A DNA stretch of 64,000 bases. Origin: Apilactobacillus kunkeei DSM 12361 = ATCC 700308. Lineage in GTDB: Bacteria; Bacillota; Bacilli; Lactobacillales; Lactobacillaceae. Below, piece after piece: positions 18,637-26,034 of the stretch. Location: positions 62,001 through 126,000 of the forward strand of contig NZ_JXDB01000002.1 of NCBI RefSeq assembly GCF_001281265.1, in the 5' to 3' direction. The notes beneath the pieces are model-generated. The model was given only the letters and a program-made list of their open reading frames with translations, had not been told where the DNA came from and did no database searches. Position numbers and translations under genes: made by a program. Numbering within the stretch: the first letter of the stretch is position 1; each line of letters starts with the position of its first letter.

Positions 18637-18774
18637 TCATTAAATGGTTTAAAAGTTTAAAAAAGTATAAAATCGAGCCAAAAAGTGCATAAAAAATTTA
18701 AAAAAATATATAATACTTAAAGAAGCTTAATTTTATTGTAATTAAAATTTTATAAAGAAGAGAGACGTTGTACT

Positions 18775-19938
18775 ATGAAGTTTAATAAGAAGAATTCAAA
18801 ACTATTCAAGAACACTAAAAAGTTCGTTTACGTTTCAGCAATTACGGGGGTACTATTGACCGGAACACAAGCAGGACGATTCGCATTTACATACACAGCT
18901 CACGCGGATGAAACTGTACAAACATCATTAGTAACAATTACATTTACTGATCAATATGGAAATCAATTCCAAAAACCAGCTGGTGATAATCAATTTTACC
19001 CATCGGTAATTACCTATCCAGTTCAAAATGCACAAGTTAATAAGTCAGACTTACTAAACAGTTTAAGCGATTATCCTGGTGTTAGCACAAGTGATAACAA
19101 TGTTCCTGATACCTTGGATTTAAGCAGAGCTGGTAGCTACACTTATAAGCTAACTCAACCAACTCACACATTAACCATCAACCTAGTTGACCAAAACGGT
19201 CACACTGTTGAAACTAAAACAGTACCTGGTGTAACTAACTTTGGCCAAACTGATACTAATGATTTAATTGCTTGGGCTAAAGCTCACCAATATGGATACG
19301 ATTCATTCCCATCAGTTGTTGATAACAGTCAAACTACTGTAAACATTTCAGTAAAAGCACCTACCACCACAGTTGTTAACGAAAACACTCAACAAAACAA
19401 CACAACTACTGAAACTACTACTCAAAGTTCTGATACTACTACAGTTCAATCAAGTGCTTCTGACGCAACTGTAAAGAGTTCATCACAATCAAGCTCAGCA
19501 GAACAATCATCTGCATCAAACGATGACAAGAAGGAAAGTACTTCATCAGCTTCAACTAGTGAAGCAACTAAGCCAGTATCACAATCAAGCGAAACTACTA
19601 AACAATCAAGTTCAGCAACTGAAACTGTAAAATCAGAAAGTGCTTCATCAGCCGTTGCCTCATCAGCTGCTACTTCAACTGAAAGTTCAGCACAATCATC
19701 AGCTGCATCACAAGCTCCAAAGAATGATGAAAAGACAATGGTCATTGTTGATCCTGTCAACAAGGGTGAAAACAAGAAGGCTCAACAAACTCCAGCTGCA
19801 GATAAGAAAGACGTTCGTGCTAAATTACCACAAACTGGTGATAACACTAACCAAACTAGAGCAATCGCATTAGGTGTTGCTACCATTGCAGTTGGATTAG
19901 GCCTTGCTTACTTCGGCCTAAGAAGAAAAAATAAATAG
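18775..19938 (+). CDS. LPXTG-anchored Ser/Thr-rich surface protein (tandem paralogue 2)
   Basis: 387 residues with the same plan as its neighbour: signal peptide ending near AHA-DE (about residue 42), folded domain (about 45-200), low-complexity Thr/Ser/Gln stalk (about 205-320), then a conserved DPVN-x-GE linker, LPQTGDN, a hydrophobic helix and RRKNK. The ribosome site is GAAGAGAG. The folded domain is less acidic than in paralogue 1 but keeps the QPTHTLTIN core. Only a weak hairpin (ACAAAT/ATTTGT) follows the stop, so read-through into the next small gene is possible. Confidence 0.9.
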   Translation: MKFNKKNSKLFKNTKKFVYVSAITGVLLTGTQAGRFAFTYTAHADETVQTSLVTITFTDQYGNQFQKPAGDNQFYPSVITYPVQNAQVNKSDLLNSLSDYPGVSTSDNNVPDTLDLSRAGSYTYKLTQPTHTLTINLVDQNGHTVETKTVPGVTNFGQTDTNDLIAWAKAHQYGYDSFPSVVDNSQTTVNISVKAPTTTVVNENTQQNNTTTETTTQSSDTTTVQSSASDATVKSSSQSSSAEQSSASNDDKKESTSSASTSEATKPVSQSSETTKQSSSATETVKSESASSAVASSAATSTESSAQSSAASQAPKNDEKTMVIVDPVNKGENKKAQQTPAADKKDVRAKLPQTGDNTNQTRAIALGVATIAVGLGLAYFGLRRKNK

Positions 19939-20068
19939 TATTTTATACAAATGTCTAATTTGTAACTTTTAGTTTAATGTTAATACGATTGGTCTATTAG
20001 TGTTTTGTAAAATTTTTTCAATTATGAGAAAATTTATTAAAGACATTTTAGAATAAGGGGTGTAAAGT

Positions 20069-20091
20069 GTACTTCAAGAGGAGAGAAGTAC
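20069..20091 (+). promoter_or_regulatory. Hairpin with the ribosome binding site in its loop
   Basis: GTACTTC and GAAGTAC form a perfect 7-bp stem with the 9-nt loop AAGAGGAGA, which is the Shine-Dalgarno sequence of the gene starting at 20095. Confidence 0.5.
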
Positions 20092-20094
20092 TTA

Positions 20095-20337
20095 ATGTTA
20101 GAAACTCTATTTTTTATCTTTTTCTTAGGTCTATGTTGCACACATTACTACGTTAGATCTGGAAAACACTTTGTATTAGCGGGTCTAATAATCCCTTTAA
20201 TCGTGGTAATTCTAACCGTAATATTAACGATTGATTTACACCGATACACAATCATCATCTACGGGCAAGGATTCCTAAATGTTCTAGAATCCATATTAGT
20301 CGTTAATCAGGTTAGACTTAGATTCGAAGGTGAATAA
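20095..20337 (+). CDS. Small membrane protein, unknown function
   Basis: 80 residues with two hydrophobic stretches (about residues 4-20 and 28-47) and a third weaker one, plus a basic/acidic tail (RLRFEGE). Its start follows a GAGGAG site held in a hairpin loop. A strong terminator lies at the stop codon, supporting an expressed gene. No family recognised. It may share a transcript with the upstream LPXTG gene. Confidence 0.6.
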   Translation: MLETLFFIFFLGLCCTHYYVRSGKHFVLAGLIIPLIVVILTVILTIDLHRYTIIIYGQGFLNVLESILVVNQVRLRFEGE

Positions 20338-20375
20338 AAAAGACATCTTACGCAGCGTTGTAAGATGTCTTTTTT
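20336..20375 (+). terminator. Terminator of the 80-residue membrane protein gene
   Basis: A 10-bp perfect stem GACATCTTAC/GTAAGATGTC with A5 and T6 flanks. Confidence 0.88.
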
Positions 20376-20470
20376 GAATGAATTCATGGATAAATGTATG
20401 TTACAGTTATAATAGAACATTTGTTCGTAAGATGCAAGCGATTAAATCAAATGTTTTTGAGTCTTATTAT

Positions 20471-20501
20471 TTGACTTAAAGTGTACTTTATATGAAATAA
20501 T
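20471..20501 (+). promoter_or_regulatory. MerR-type promoter of the alcohol dehydrogenase gene
   Basis: TTGACT (20471-20476) and AATAAT (20496-20501) are 19 nt apart, the long spacing typical of MerR-activated promoters. The spacer holds AAAGTGTACTTT, a near palindrome with arms AAAGT/ACTTT. The layout matches the promoter of the merR gene at 33304-33334. Confidence 0.65.
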
Positions 20502-20532
20502 TATAGTTATCAAAATTATGGAGGATTCAATT

Positions 20533-21573
20533 ATGAAAAGTGCAGTATTTATTGAACCTGGTAAAGTCGAAGTTCAAGACGTCGACATGCCAAAGATTGA
20601 AAAAGATGATGACGTTATCCTAAAGGTAGTTCGTACCTGTGTCTGTGGATCAGACTTATGGTCATACCGTGGTTTAGACGAATACAAAAAGAAAGCTTAC
20701 AACAATGGTCATGAAGCATTGGGTGTTGTTGAAACCGTTGGTAAAGATATCACTACTCTACAACCTGGAGATTTTGTAATCGTACCATTTACTCACGGTT
20801 GTGGACACTGTGCCGCTTGTTTAGCTGGTTACGACGGAAGTTGTCTAAACCATTCAGATAACTTTACTCAAAGTGCCCAAGCTGAATACCTAAGAGCTCA
20901 ACACGGTGAATGGTCACTAGTTAAGGTTCCTGGTAAACCAGAAGACTACAGTGATGAAATGTTAGATTCACTATTAGCTCTATCAGATGTTATGGCTACT
21001 GGATACCATGCAGCTCGTACTGCTGATGTTCAAAAGGGTGACACTGCCGTTGTTATCGGTGATGGTGCCGTTGGTCTATGTGGTGTAATTTCTGCAAAAC
21101 TACGCGGTGCAAAACAAATCATCGCAATGAGTAGACACGAAGACAGACAAAAGCTAGCCAAGGAATTCGGTGCTACCGATATTATCGCTGAACGTGGTGA
21201 TGAAGCTGTGAAGAAGGTTATGGAACTAACTCACGGTAACGGTGCAGACGCTGTTTTAGAATGTGTTGGTACTGAACTATCAACTCAAACTGCTTTAGAC
21301 GTTGCTCGTCCAGGCGCTAAGGTTGGTCGTGTTGGTTTGCCTCACTCAGGTAACTTAGATATTGTGACCCCATTTGGTAAGAACATTGCACTTGCTGGTG
21401 GTATCGCTTCAGTTACTACTTACGATAGACAAGAATTATTGGATGCCGTACTATCAGGTGCCATTCACCCAGGTAAAGTGTTCACTGGTAAATACAAACT
21501 AGCAGACATTAATCAAGCATACAAAGACATGGCTGAAAGAAACACTATCAAGGCTACTGTTGTTAACGATTAA
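20533..21573 (+). CDS. Zinc-dependent alcohol dehydrogenase family protein
   Basis: A 346-residue medium-chain dehydrogenase. The catalytic-zinc motif GHEALGVVETVG and C-x-G-SD (TCVCGSD) are present, and the structural-zinc cysteine cluster is GCGHCAACLAGYDGSC. The Rossmann core is VVIGDGAVGLCGV with a basic residue region (SRHEDRQ) suggesting NADP or NAD use. Start chosen at 20533, 9 nt after GGAGG; the earlier ATG overlaps that site. Its MerR-type promoter suggests induction by aldehydes or other electrophiles (inference). Substrate not identifiable. Confidence 0.9.
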   Translation: MKSAVFIEPGKVEVQDVDMPKIEKDDDVILKVVRTCVCGSDLWSYRGLDEYKKKAYNNGHEALGVVETVGKDITTLQPGDFVIVPFTHGCGHCAACLAGYDGSCLNHSDNFTQSAQAEYLRAQHGEWSLVKVPGKPEDYSDEMLDSLLALSDVMATGYHAARTADVQKGDTAVVIGDGAVGLCGVISAKLRGAKQIIAMSRHEDRQKLAKEFGATDIIAERGDEAVKKVMELTHGNGADAVLECVGTELSTQTALDVARPGAKVGRVGLPHSGNLDIVTPFGKNIALAGGIASVTTYDRQELLDAVLSGAIHPGKVFTGKYKLADINQAYKDMAERNTIKATVVND

Positions 21574-21578
21574 TATTT

Positions 21579-21607
21579 AAAAGATCGACTAATGTCGGTC
21601 TTTTTTT
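21579..21607 (+). terminator. Terminator of the alcohol dehydrogenase gene
   Basis: AAGATCGAC TAAT GTCGGTCTT (one G-T pair) followed by T7. Confidence 0.85.
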
Positions 21608-21650
21608 ATATCTTCATAATATAAATTAGAAAATTATTAAGTGTTTATAA

Positions 21651-21679
21651 TTGACTTATCATAATTAAAAGTTTAGTAT
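21651..21679 (+). promoter_or_regulatory. Likely promoter of the leader peptide/permease transcript
   Basis: TTGACT and TAGTAT are 17 nt apart and lie about 45 nt before the leader ORF. Confidence 0.5.
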
Positions 21680-21721
21680 ACGATACAATCGTTAGGAAAT
21701 ATATCGGAGGAGGAGACACAT

Positions 21722-21790
21722 ATGAATAATTTTATGAACATGTACATGTGCGATTGTTGTAAACCAGCGGCTTCTCCTCTGGTTATTTAA
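21722..21790 (+). CDS. Leader peptide rich in Met and Cys (candidate attenuator peptide)
   Basis: A 22-residue ORF, MNNFMNMYMCDCCKPAASPL followed by V and I. A very strong GGAGGAGG site lies about 8 nt upstream. Four of the first nine residues are Met and three of residues 10-13 are Cys. The peptide ends 34 nt before an intrinsic terminator that precedes the permease gene. The Pro-Ala-Ala-Ser-Pro codons form the 5' arm of an alternative hairpin that would disrupt the terminator. This is the layout of ribosome-mediated attenuation; sensing of Met or Cys supply is inferred from codon content. Confidence 0.72.
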   Translation: MNNFMNMYMCDCCKPAASPLVI

Positions 21791-21831
21791 TCGCGTCGTG
21801 ATACATACGATTAATCTGAGAAGAGCTGCTG
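21765..21831 (+). promoter_or_regulatory. Antiterminator arms of the permease leader
   Basis: CAGCGGCTTCTC (21765-21776) pairs with GAGAAG-AG-CTGCTG (21818-21831; AG bulged, one G-T pair). Between them TTAATCG (21787-21793) pairs with CGATTAA (21808-21814) and would bring the arms together. The 3' arm overlaps the 5' arm of the terminator, so the two structures exclude each other. Confidence 0.65.
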
Positions 21832-21861
21832 ACCTATAGTGATGGGATCAGCGGCTTTTTT
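21825..21861 (+). terminator. Attenuator terminator before the permease gene
   Basis: GCTGCTGA pairs with TCAGCGGC (one G-T pair), followed by T6, ending 55 nt upstream of the permease ATG. Confidence 0.8.
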
Positions 21862-21915
21862 GTTTGGAGGGGAATACATACATCACATCATAATACTTAG
21901 GAAGTGAAATAAATA

Positions 21916-23268
21916 ATGGATTTAGATGAGTCAAAAAAGATTACTAAATTTGAGACGTTTGCGTTAGCCGTTGCAGCTGTTGCTCCAACTGGTTCAATTG
22001 CCTTTAACGCCGTACCAGCAGTGCCGTTTGCTGGAATTAATGTACCATTAGCGTTTCTACTTGGTGCGATCGGATTACTTTTTGTAGGTATCTGTTTTGC
22101 GGAATTATCAAAACATATTTCAGACGTTGGTTCAGTATATGCTTATAACCAACAAGCTTTAGGAGAAAGATTAGGTTTAGTTAGTGGTTGGACGCTAACA
22201 TTTGCCTATGTGAATTTAGCGGTTTCATGTATGGGGGCGAATACTAACTTTGCACATGTATTCTTTGCTCAGTTAGGTTTTAATTTCAACAATACAATTA
22301 TTGCGTTTGTAATTTTATTAGGAGCTGCACTAGTTCTTACATTTGGTCTAAAGCTTACCAGTAAATCAGCCATTGCAATTGAATTTTTGGCGATTGCTAT
22401 TTTGGTTGTACTAACCGTTATTATTTTTGCCAAAGGTGGACGTGATGGCATTAGTGCCCAACCATTTGTTCCAACTCACAGTAGTGTATCTGGAATTGGA
22501 CAAGGAATGGTATTTGCCATCCTTTCTTTCTGTGGTTTTGAAGGTGTTACAACTGTAGCTGTTAGAACAAAGAATCCAAAACGTTCAGTGCCATTATCTA
22601 TTATTGTTACAATTATTTTTGCCGGAATTTTCTTTGTTATTGCTAGTTATATGCAAGTAATCGGATTTGGTATCCACCATGTCTCAGATTTCGCTCATTC
22701 TTCATCGCCATTAAACGATCTTTCATTAATGTATATGGGTCGACCAATGGCTTTGATTATGGACTTTGCCATTCTAATTAGTAGTTTTGGCTCCGTACTT
22801 GGTATCATGAACGCTGGTGCATACATGATTTACGCAATGGGTGTAAAAAAATATCTACCAAAATACTTTGGCAAATTTAATGAAAAACTAAATAGTCCCA
22901 CTCGTTCAATTTGGTTGTTAACGGCTATTATGGCAGTGGCTTATCTTATTTTTGGTGTTCATTATGGACCTGAAGTAATTTATGCTAACTCCTCAACACT
23001 TGGAGTTTTAAGTATGTTGACAGTTTATGGTCTAGCTTGTCTTGGAACGATTCTATATTTCCATAAGCATAGAGATACTATTAAGCGTTCATTTATTAAA
23101 CATATTTTGATTCCAGTTCTAGGAATTTTAGTGTTAGTTTACCCAATGTGGACTAACCTATATCCAATCCCAGACTTCCCTGGCAACTTATATCCATACG
23201 CAGTAATTTTATGGATTATTATTGGATTGGTAGTATACGTAATTAAAAAGAGAAGAAAAGAAGATTAA
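21916..23268 (+). CDS. APC-family amino acid permease
   Basis: A 450-residue polytopic protein with about 12 hydrophobic helices. The first helix has APTGSIAFNAVPAVPFAG, the usual unwound substrate-site helix of the amino acid-polyamine-organocation family. FAILSFCGFEGVTTVAVRTKNPKRSVP is the helix-6 region with the typical E-x-V-x-x-x-x-NP signature (in one stretch). It ends in a basic tail (KKRRKED). Substrate cannot be read directly; the upstream Met/Cys leader peptide suggests a sulfur amino acid. GGAAGTG lies about 10 nt before the ATG. Confidence 0.88.
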   Translation: MDLDESKKITKFETFALAVAAVAPTGSIAFNAVPAVPFAGINVPLAFLLGAIGLLFVGICFAELSKHISDVGSVYAYNQQALGERLGLVSGWTLTFAYVNLAVSCMGANTNFAHVFFAQLGFNFNNTIIAFVILLGAALVLTFGLKLTSKSAIAIEFLAIAILVVLTVIIFAKGGRDGISAQPFVPTHSSVSGIGQGMVFAILSFCGFEGVTTVAVRTKNPKRSVPLSIIVTIIFAGIFFVIASYMQVIGFGIHHVSDFAHSSSPLNDLSLMYMGRPMALIMDFAILISSFGSVLGIMNAGAYMIYAMGVKKYLPKYFGKFNEKLNSPTRSIWLLTAIMAVAYLIFGVHYGPEVIYANSSTLGVLSMLTVYGLACLGTILYFHKHRDTIKRSFIKHILIPVLGILVLVYPMWTNLYPIPDFPGNLYPYAVILWIIIGLVVYVIKKRRKED

Positions 23269-23270
23269 TT

Positions 23271-23303
23271 AAAAAAAAGACGTCACTTATGTGGCGTTTT
23301 TTT
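23271..23303 (+). terminator. Terminator of the permease gene
   Basis: ACGTCAC TTAT GTGGCGT (one G-T pair) with A8 and T7 flanks. Confidence 0.85.
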
Positions 23304-23395
23304 GGTATTTACAAATTATTCGAAGTTATGTTGATATATGGTTCTAATAGTTTTATTATTTAAACATAATTTATATTGAAGAGGAGGGTCAAAAC

Positions 23396-23821
23396 ATCGA
23401 TAGGTTTGTTAAAGGTAAGGCGGTTGTAGTTTTTGATCCTCCTTTTTATCGATTGATTATTGAAAATACATTTGATGATAATTATGAAGTAGCTAAAGTA
23501 ACGCTAGGAACATCAGAACCATCCGCCTACTCAATAAATAATCTTATAAATAAAAAGTGGTCAAGATTTAAGTTTTATCAAAAATCTTCTGATGAAGTTA
23601 AGGTTTCAGAGAAAAGAATTAATCCTAAAAGACTACAAAGAATCAGTAGAAAAGAAGTGTCTAAAGGCATTGGGACCAAAGCCCAACAAGCTTTAAAGGA
23701 ACAGAGTCGACTAGATAAGAAGACCAGTAAAAAGAAAAAAAGTGAATATAATAAAGAAAAGAAATTAATTAATTTTAAAATGAAACAACATAAGAAGATG
23801 GAAAAACATAAAGGACATTGA
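23396..23821 (+). CDS. yjdF: YjdF-family protein (DUF2992), apparent ATC start
   Basis: Read from ATC at 23396 the product has 141 residues, close to the family length. AVVVFDPPFYRLIIENTFD is the N-terminal strand-turn-strand of DUF2992, FKFYQK follows, and the C-terminus is the usual Lys-rich helix (KKTSKKKKSEYNKEKK). No ATG, GTG or TTG precedes it in frame near the ribosome site. AGGAGGG lies 7-8 nt before the ATC, while the first TTG (23453) has no ribosome site and would delete the conserved N-terminal strand. The yjdF family is often under an aza-aromatic-binding riboswitch; none is obvious in the 90-nt upstream gap. Function unknown. Confidence 0.75.
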   Translation: MDRFVKGKAVVVFDPPFYRLIIENTFDDNYEVAKVTLGTSEPSAYSINNLINKKWSRFKFYQKSSDEVKVSEKRINPKRLQRISRKEVSKGIGTKAQQALKEQSRLDKKTSKKKKSEYNKEKKLINFKMKQHKKMEKHKGH

Positions 23822-23828
23822 TGGTATT

Positions 23829-23857
23829 AAAAAAACGTCACGATTGTGACGTTTTTT
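23829..23857. terminator. Bidirectional terminator between yjdF and the Xre gene
   Basis: ACGTCAC GATT GTGACGT with long A and T flanks; serves both convergent genes. Confidence 0.88.
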
Positions 23858-24464
23858 ATTTTATATTGAACTTATCAATTATATATATGCTTAATGTCAT
23901 TATTTCTAGGAAAACTCCAGATAAGATTAAATTGAAATTACCTTCATCGGTGAAAATGCCGTAAATTCCCCATACAAGTAAAAATAATAATATCGTGAAA
24001 CCTAAAATAAAAAATATTTTAATTGGTAAACTGCTGTTACGATTTACCAATGATAAATCATGGTTTGACTTTAATAAGCCAGTTTTTTTCGTGAAGTAAT
24101 CGCATGCTATTCTAAGAAAAAGTATGCCTACAATAAGTATTTCGAATAAGAATCCATTATTCATAGGTGATATGGTCAATGCTAATAAGAATATTGCATA
24201 AATACCGTAATTTAATTCTAGAAAATTATTTCTAATCTTGTCCTTTGAAATGGATTCTTTTAGGCGAGGATAATCATCTAGAAATTCGTCATATGGTATT
24301 TTATAGAGATTACTAATGTCAATTAATGTACTGGTGTCTGGATAACTCTTTTCATCTTCCCAGTTGGAAATTGCTTTATTTGAGACACGTAAACGTTTTG
24401 CTACTTCTTCTTGAGAAAGATGCAGAAGTTCACGTTGATCTTTGATACGTTCACCGAATTCCAT
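23856..24464 (-). CDS. Membrane-anchored Xre-family regulator (copy 1)
   Basis: 202 residues. Residues 1-65 form a Cro/C1-type helix-turn-helix (LSQEEVAKRLRVSNKAISNWEDEKSYPD, in one stretch), followed by a linker and about four hydrophobic helices (about residues 88-198). This fused layout recurs in the gene at 27712-28308, and the helix-turn-helix parts are clearly related. Divergent from the NfeD/SPFH genes, so it may control them or respond to membrane state (inference). Confidence 0.85.
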   Translation of the reverse strand: MEFGERIKDQRELLHLSQEEVAKRLRVSNKAISNWEDEKSYPDTSTLIDISNLYKIPYDEFLDDYPRLKESISKDKIRNNFLELNYGIYAIFLLALTISPMNNGFLFEILIVGILFLRIACDYFTKKTGLLKSNHDLSLVNRNSSLPIKIFFILGFTILLFLLVWGIYGIFTDEGNFNLILSGVFLEIMTLSIYIIDKFNIK

Positions 24465-24623
24465 ATTTGTTATCTCTTTTCTATTAAATTATTTGTCATC
24501 ATTATATCTAAAAAAGATTCATTTTAGTATTAAATTTTCTTATATGTTTTTTGTACAAAATGTATCGACTATTAAATATAACAATGGGATAATGGGTCAT
24601 GAATAAAGGGGGAGGTGTTTTTC

Positions 24624-24824
24624 ATGACTGACAATTTAGAACATCGAATGTTTTTAGGGAGAGTCGTTACTACCGATGACTTCTCGTCTGATAAATCATT
24701 GGTTCAAGTTGGGGGTATTTGGTATCGATACCATTTATCCGGTAATTCTACTTATCAGGATGGAACTGATTACCAGGTCGTGAATAACACAGGTAATACT
24801 CTTCATTTACAAAAAATTAAGTGA
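24624..24824 (+). CDS. Short NfeD-like OB-fold protein
   Basis: 66 residues: FLGRVVTTDDFSSDKSLVQV-GG-I-W, then a Gly-rich turn, G-x-DYQVV and LHLQKIK. This is the pattern of the soluble NfeD C-terminal domain (G-x-A/V... V-x-V-x-G-x-x-W ... G-x-x-V-x-V ... L-x-V), with no protease or membrane part. The ATG at 24624 lies 7 nt after GGGGGAGG; the in-frame GTG 9 nt earlier overlaps that site. The stop is 10 nt before the SPFH gene. NfeD and SPFH proteins are known partners. Confidence 0.7.
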   Translation: MTDNLEHRMFLGRVVTTDDFSSDKSLVQVGGIWYRYHLSGNSTYQDGTDYQVVNNTGNTLHLQKIK

Positions 24825-24834
24825 GGTATTGATT

Positions 24835-25671
24835 ATGCCATTTGGAGTTAAAGTCATTCGTCAAAATAACGAAGGATTAGTGGAAACATTAGGAAAGTAC
24901 AGCCACACTTTAAGTTCTGGTTTACATTTCTACATTCCAGTGATTCAACGCGTTAGAACTGTTAGTCTTGCAATGCAACCAAAATTACTACCAAAGTATT
25001 CATTGATTACAAAAGATAACGCTGAAGTATTGGGAAGTGTCAGTTTGAACTATCACGTAACTGAACCTGTTAAGTACCAATACGAAAACACCGATTCAGT
25101 AATGTCGATGGTTCAGTTAGTCCGTGGTCATTTAAGAGATATCATTGGTCGTATGGATTTAAACGAAGTATTGGGTTCCACCAAGGAAATCAATAAAGAA
25201 TTAGCTGATGCAATCGGTGATTTAACCGACATCTATGGAATTAACGTTGATCGTATTAACATCGATGAATTAACTCCAAGTAAGGCAATTCAAGAAGCTA
25301 TGAACACTCAACTTACAGCTGATCGTGAACGCCAAGCTGAAATCTCACGTGCTGAAGGGGATGCAAAGTCAGTCGAACTACGTACTAAAGCACAAAATGA
25401 AGCATTAGTTGCGACTGCTGAAGCCAATGCACAAGCTACTAAGACTAAGGCTGATGCTGAAAAGTACAGAATCGACAAGATTCAAGAAGCTTTACGTGGT
25501 GCCGATGACAAGTACTTCAATGCTCAAAGCATCGAAGCATTTAGTAATTTAGCAAATTCAGACACCAATATGGTAGTAGTGCCAAACGACGGTGCAGACT
25601 CATATGGTCAAATGACCACTTTTGCGAAACTACTAAAGCAAAACAACGAAAAAAAAGAAACAAAAGAATAA
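24835..25671 (+). CDS. SPFH/Band-7 (stomatin/prohibitin-like) protein
   Basis: 278 residues. The SPFH domain (about 1-165) starts VIRQNNEGLVETLGKYSHTL-x-SGLHF and contains LITKDNAEVLG, VRGHLRDIIGRMDLNEVL and LTDIYGINVDRINIDEL. A charged, Ala-rich coiled coil follows (about 170-220; E/A/K repeats as in flotillin and HflK). No hydrophobic N-terminal helix precedes it, so membrane association would be peripheral, as for some stomatins. Start ATG at 24835 behind AGTGAGG. Such proteins organise membrane microdomains or chaperone membrane proteins. Confidence 0.88.
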   Translation: MPFGVKVIRQNNEGLVETLGKYSHTLSSGLHFYIPVIQRVRTVSLAMQPKLLPKYSLITKDNAEVLGSVSLNYHVTEPVKYQYENTDSVMSMVQLVRGHLRDIIGRMDLNEVLGSTKEINKELADAIGDLTDIYGINVDRINIDELTPSKAIQEAMNTQLTADRERQAEISRAEGDAKSVELRTKAQNEALVATAEANAQATKTKADAEKYRIDKIQEALRGADDKYFNAQSIEAFSNLANSDTNMVVVPNDGADSYGQMTTFAKLLKQNNEKKETKE

Positions 25672-25673
25672 TA

Positions 25674-25702
25674 AAAAAGGCCTGACGAATGTCAGGCCTT
25701 TT
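25674..25702. terminator. Bidirectional terminator, copy 1 of an identical pair
   Basis: AAAAGGCCTGAC GAAT GTCAGGCCTTTT. The same 29 nt recur at 27678-27706. Confidence 0.9.
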
Positions 25703-25964
25703 ATTTATCTTTTTTAATGCCATTTTTCTTCTTGTGTCTATCATCGCCGTAACCCCAAATACAAAGGGTTCCAAAGAAGACAAGAAATACCATTGCGAAA
25801 TCATGGAATGAATAACTTTTTGAAACAACCATTAGAAAGATTACCAAAATATCAATTAGTAGTGGTAGAATTCCGCCAACCCAAAAATATTTTGTATCGG
25901 TTAGTACGTAAACTTCCAGTAGGTAAAGTGCAGCAATCACTAGTAGGAAAATAATGAACCCCAT
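25701..25964 (-). CDS. Small three-helix membrane protein, unknown
   Basis: 87 residues with three hydrophobic helices (about 2-20, 27-47, 54-72) and a strongly basic tail (DDRHKKKNGIKKDK). It ends in the shared terminator and starts with a weak ribosome site (GGATGTG, 8 nt before the ATG). The tail resembles that of the 56-residue protein at 7132-7302 in character only. It is divergent from the ABC operon. No family recognised. Confidence 0.6.
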   Translation of the reverse strand: MGFIIFLLVIAALYLLEVYVLTDTKYFWVGGILPLLIDILVIFLMVVSKSYSFHDFAMVFLVFFGTLCIWGYGDDRHKKKNGIKKDK

Positions 25965-26034
25965 TTCGTTTTCACATCCGTTCTTAATTAATGTATTATG
26001 TAGATATAATATAGCAGAATTGGAGAGAATTCAA

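Noticed and set aside
20408-20460. Small RNA with stem AACATTTG/CAAATGTT after a TATAAT box
   Set aside because: No acceptable -35 element and only a T5 tract with a 24-nt loop; too weak to list as a feature.
21700-21870. T-box riboswitch before the amino-acid permease
   Set aside because: No T-box motif (AGGGTGGNAC type) and no specifier stem are present; a translated leader peptide and terminator explain the region better.
23304-23395. yjdF-type aza-aromatic riboswitch
   Set aside because: The 90-nt gap before yjdF is AT-rich with no clear paired architecture or terminator; nothing beyond a ribosome site can be supported.
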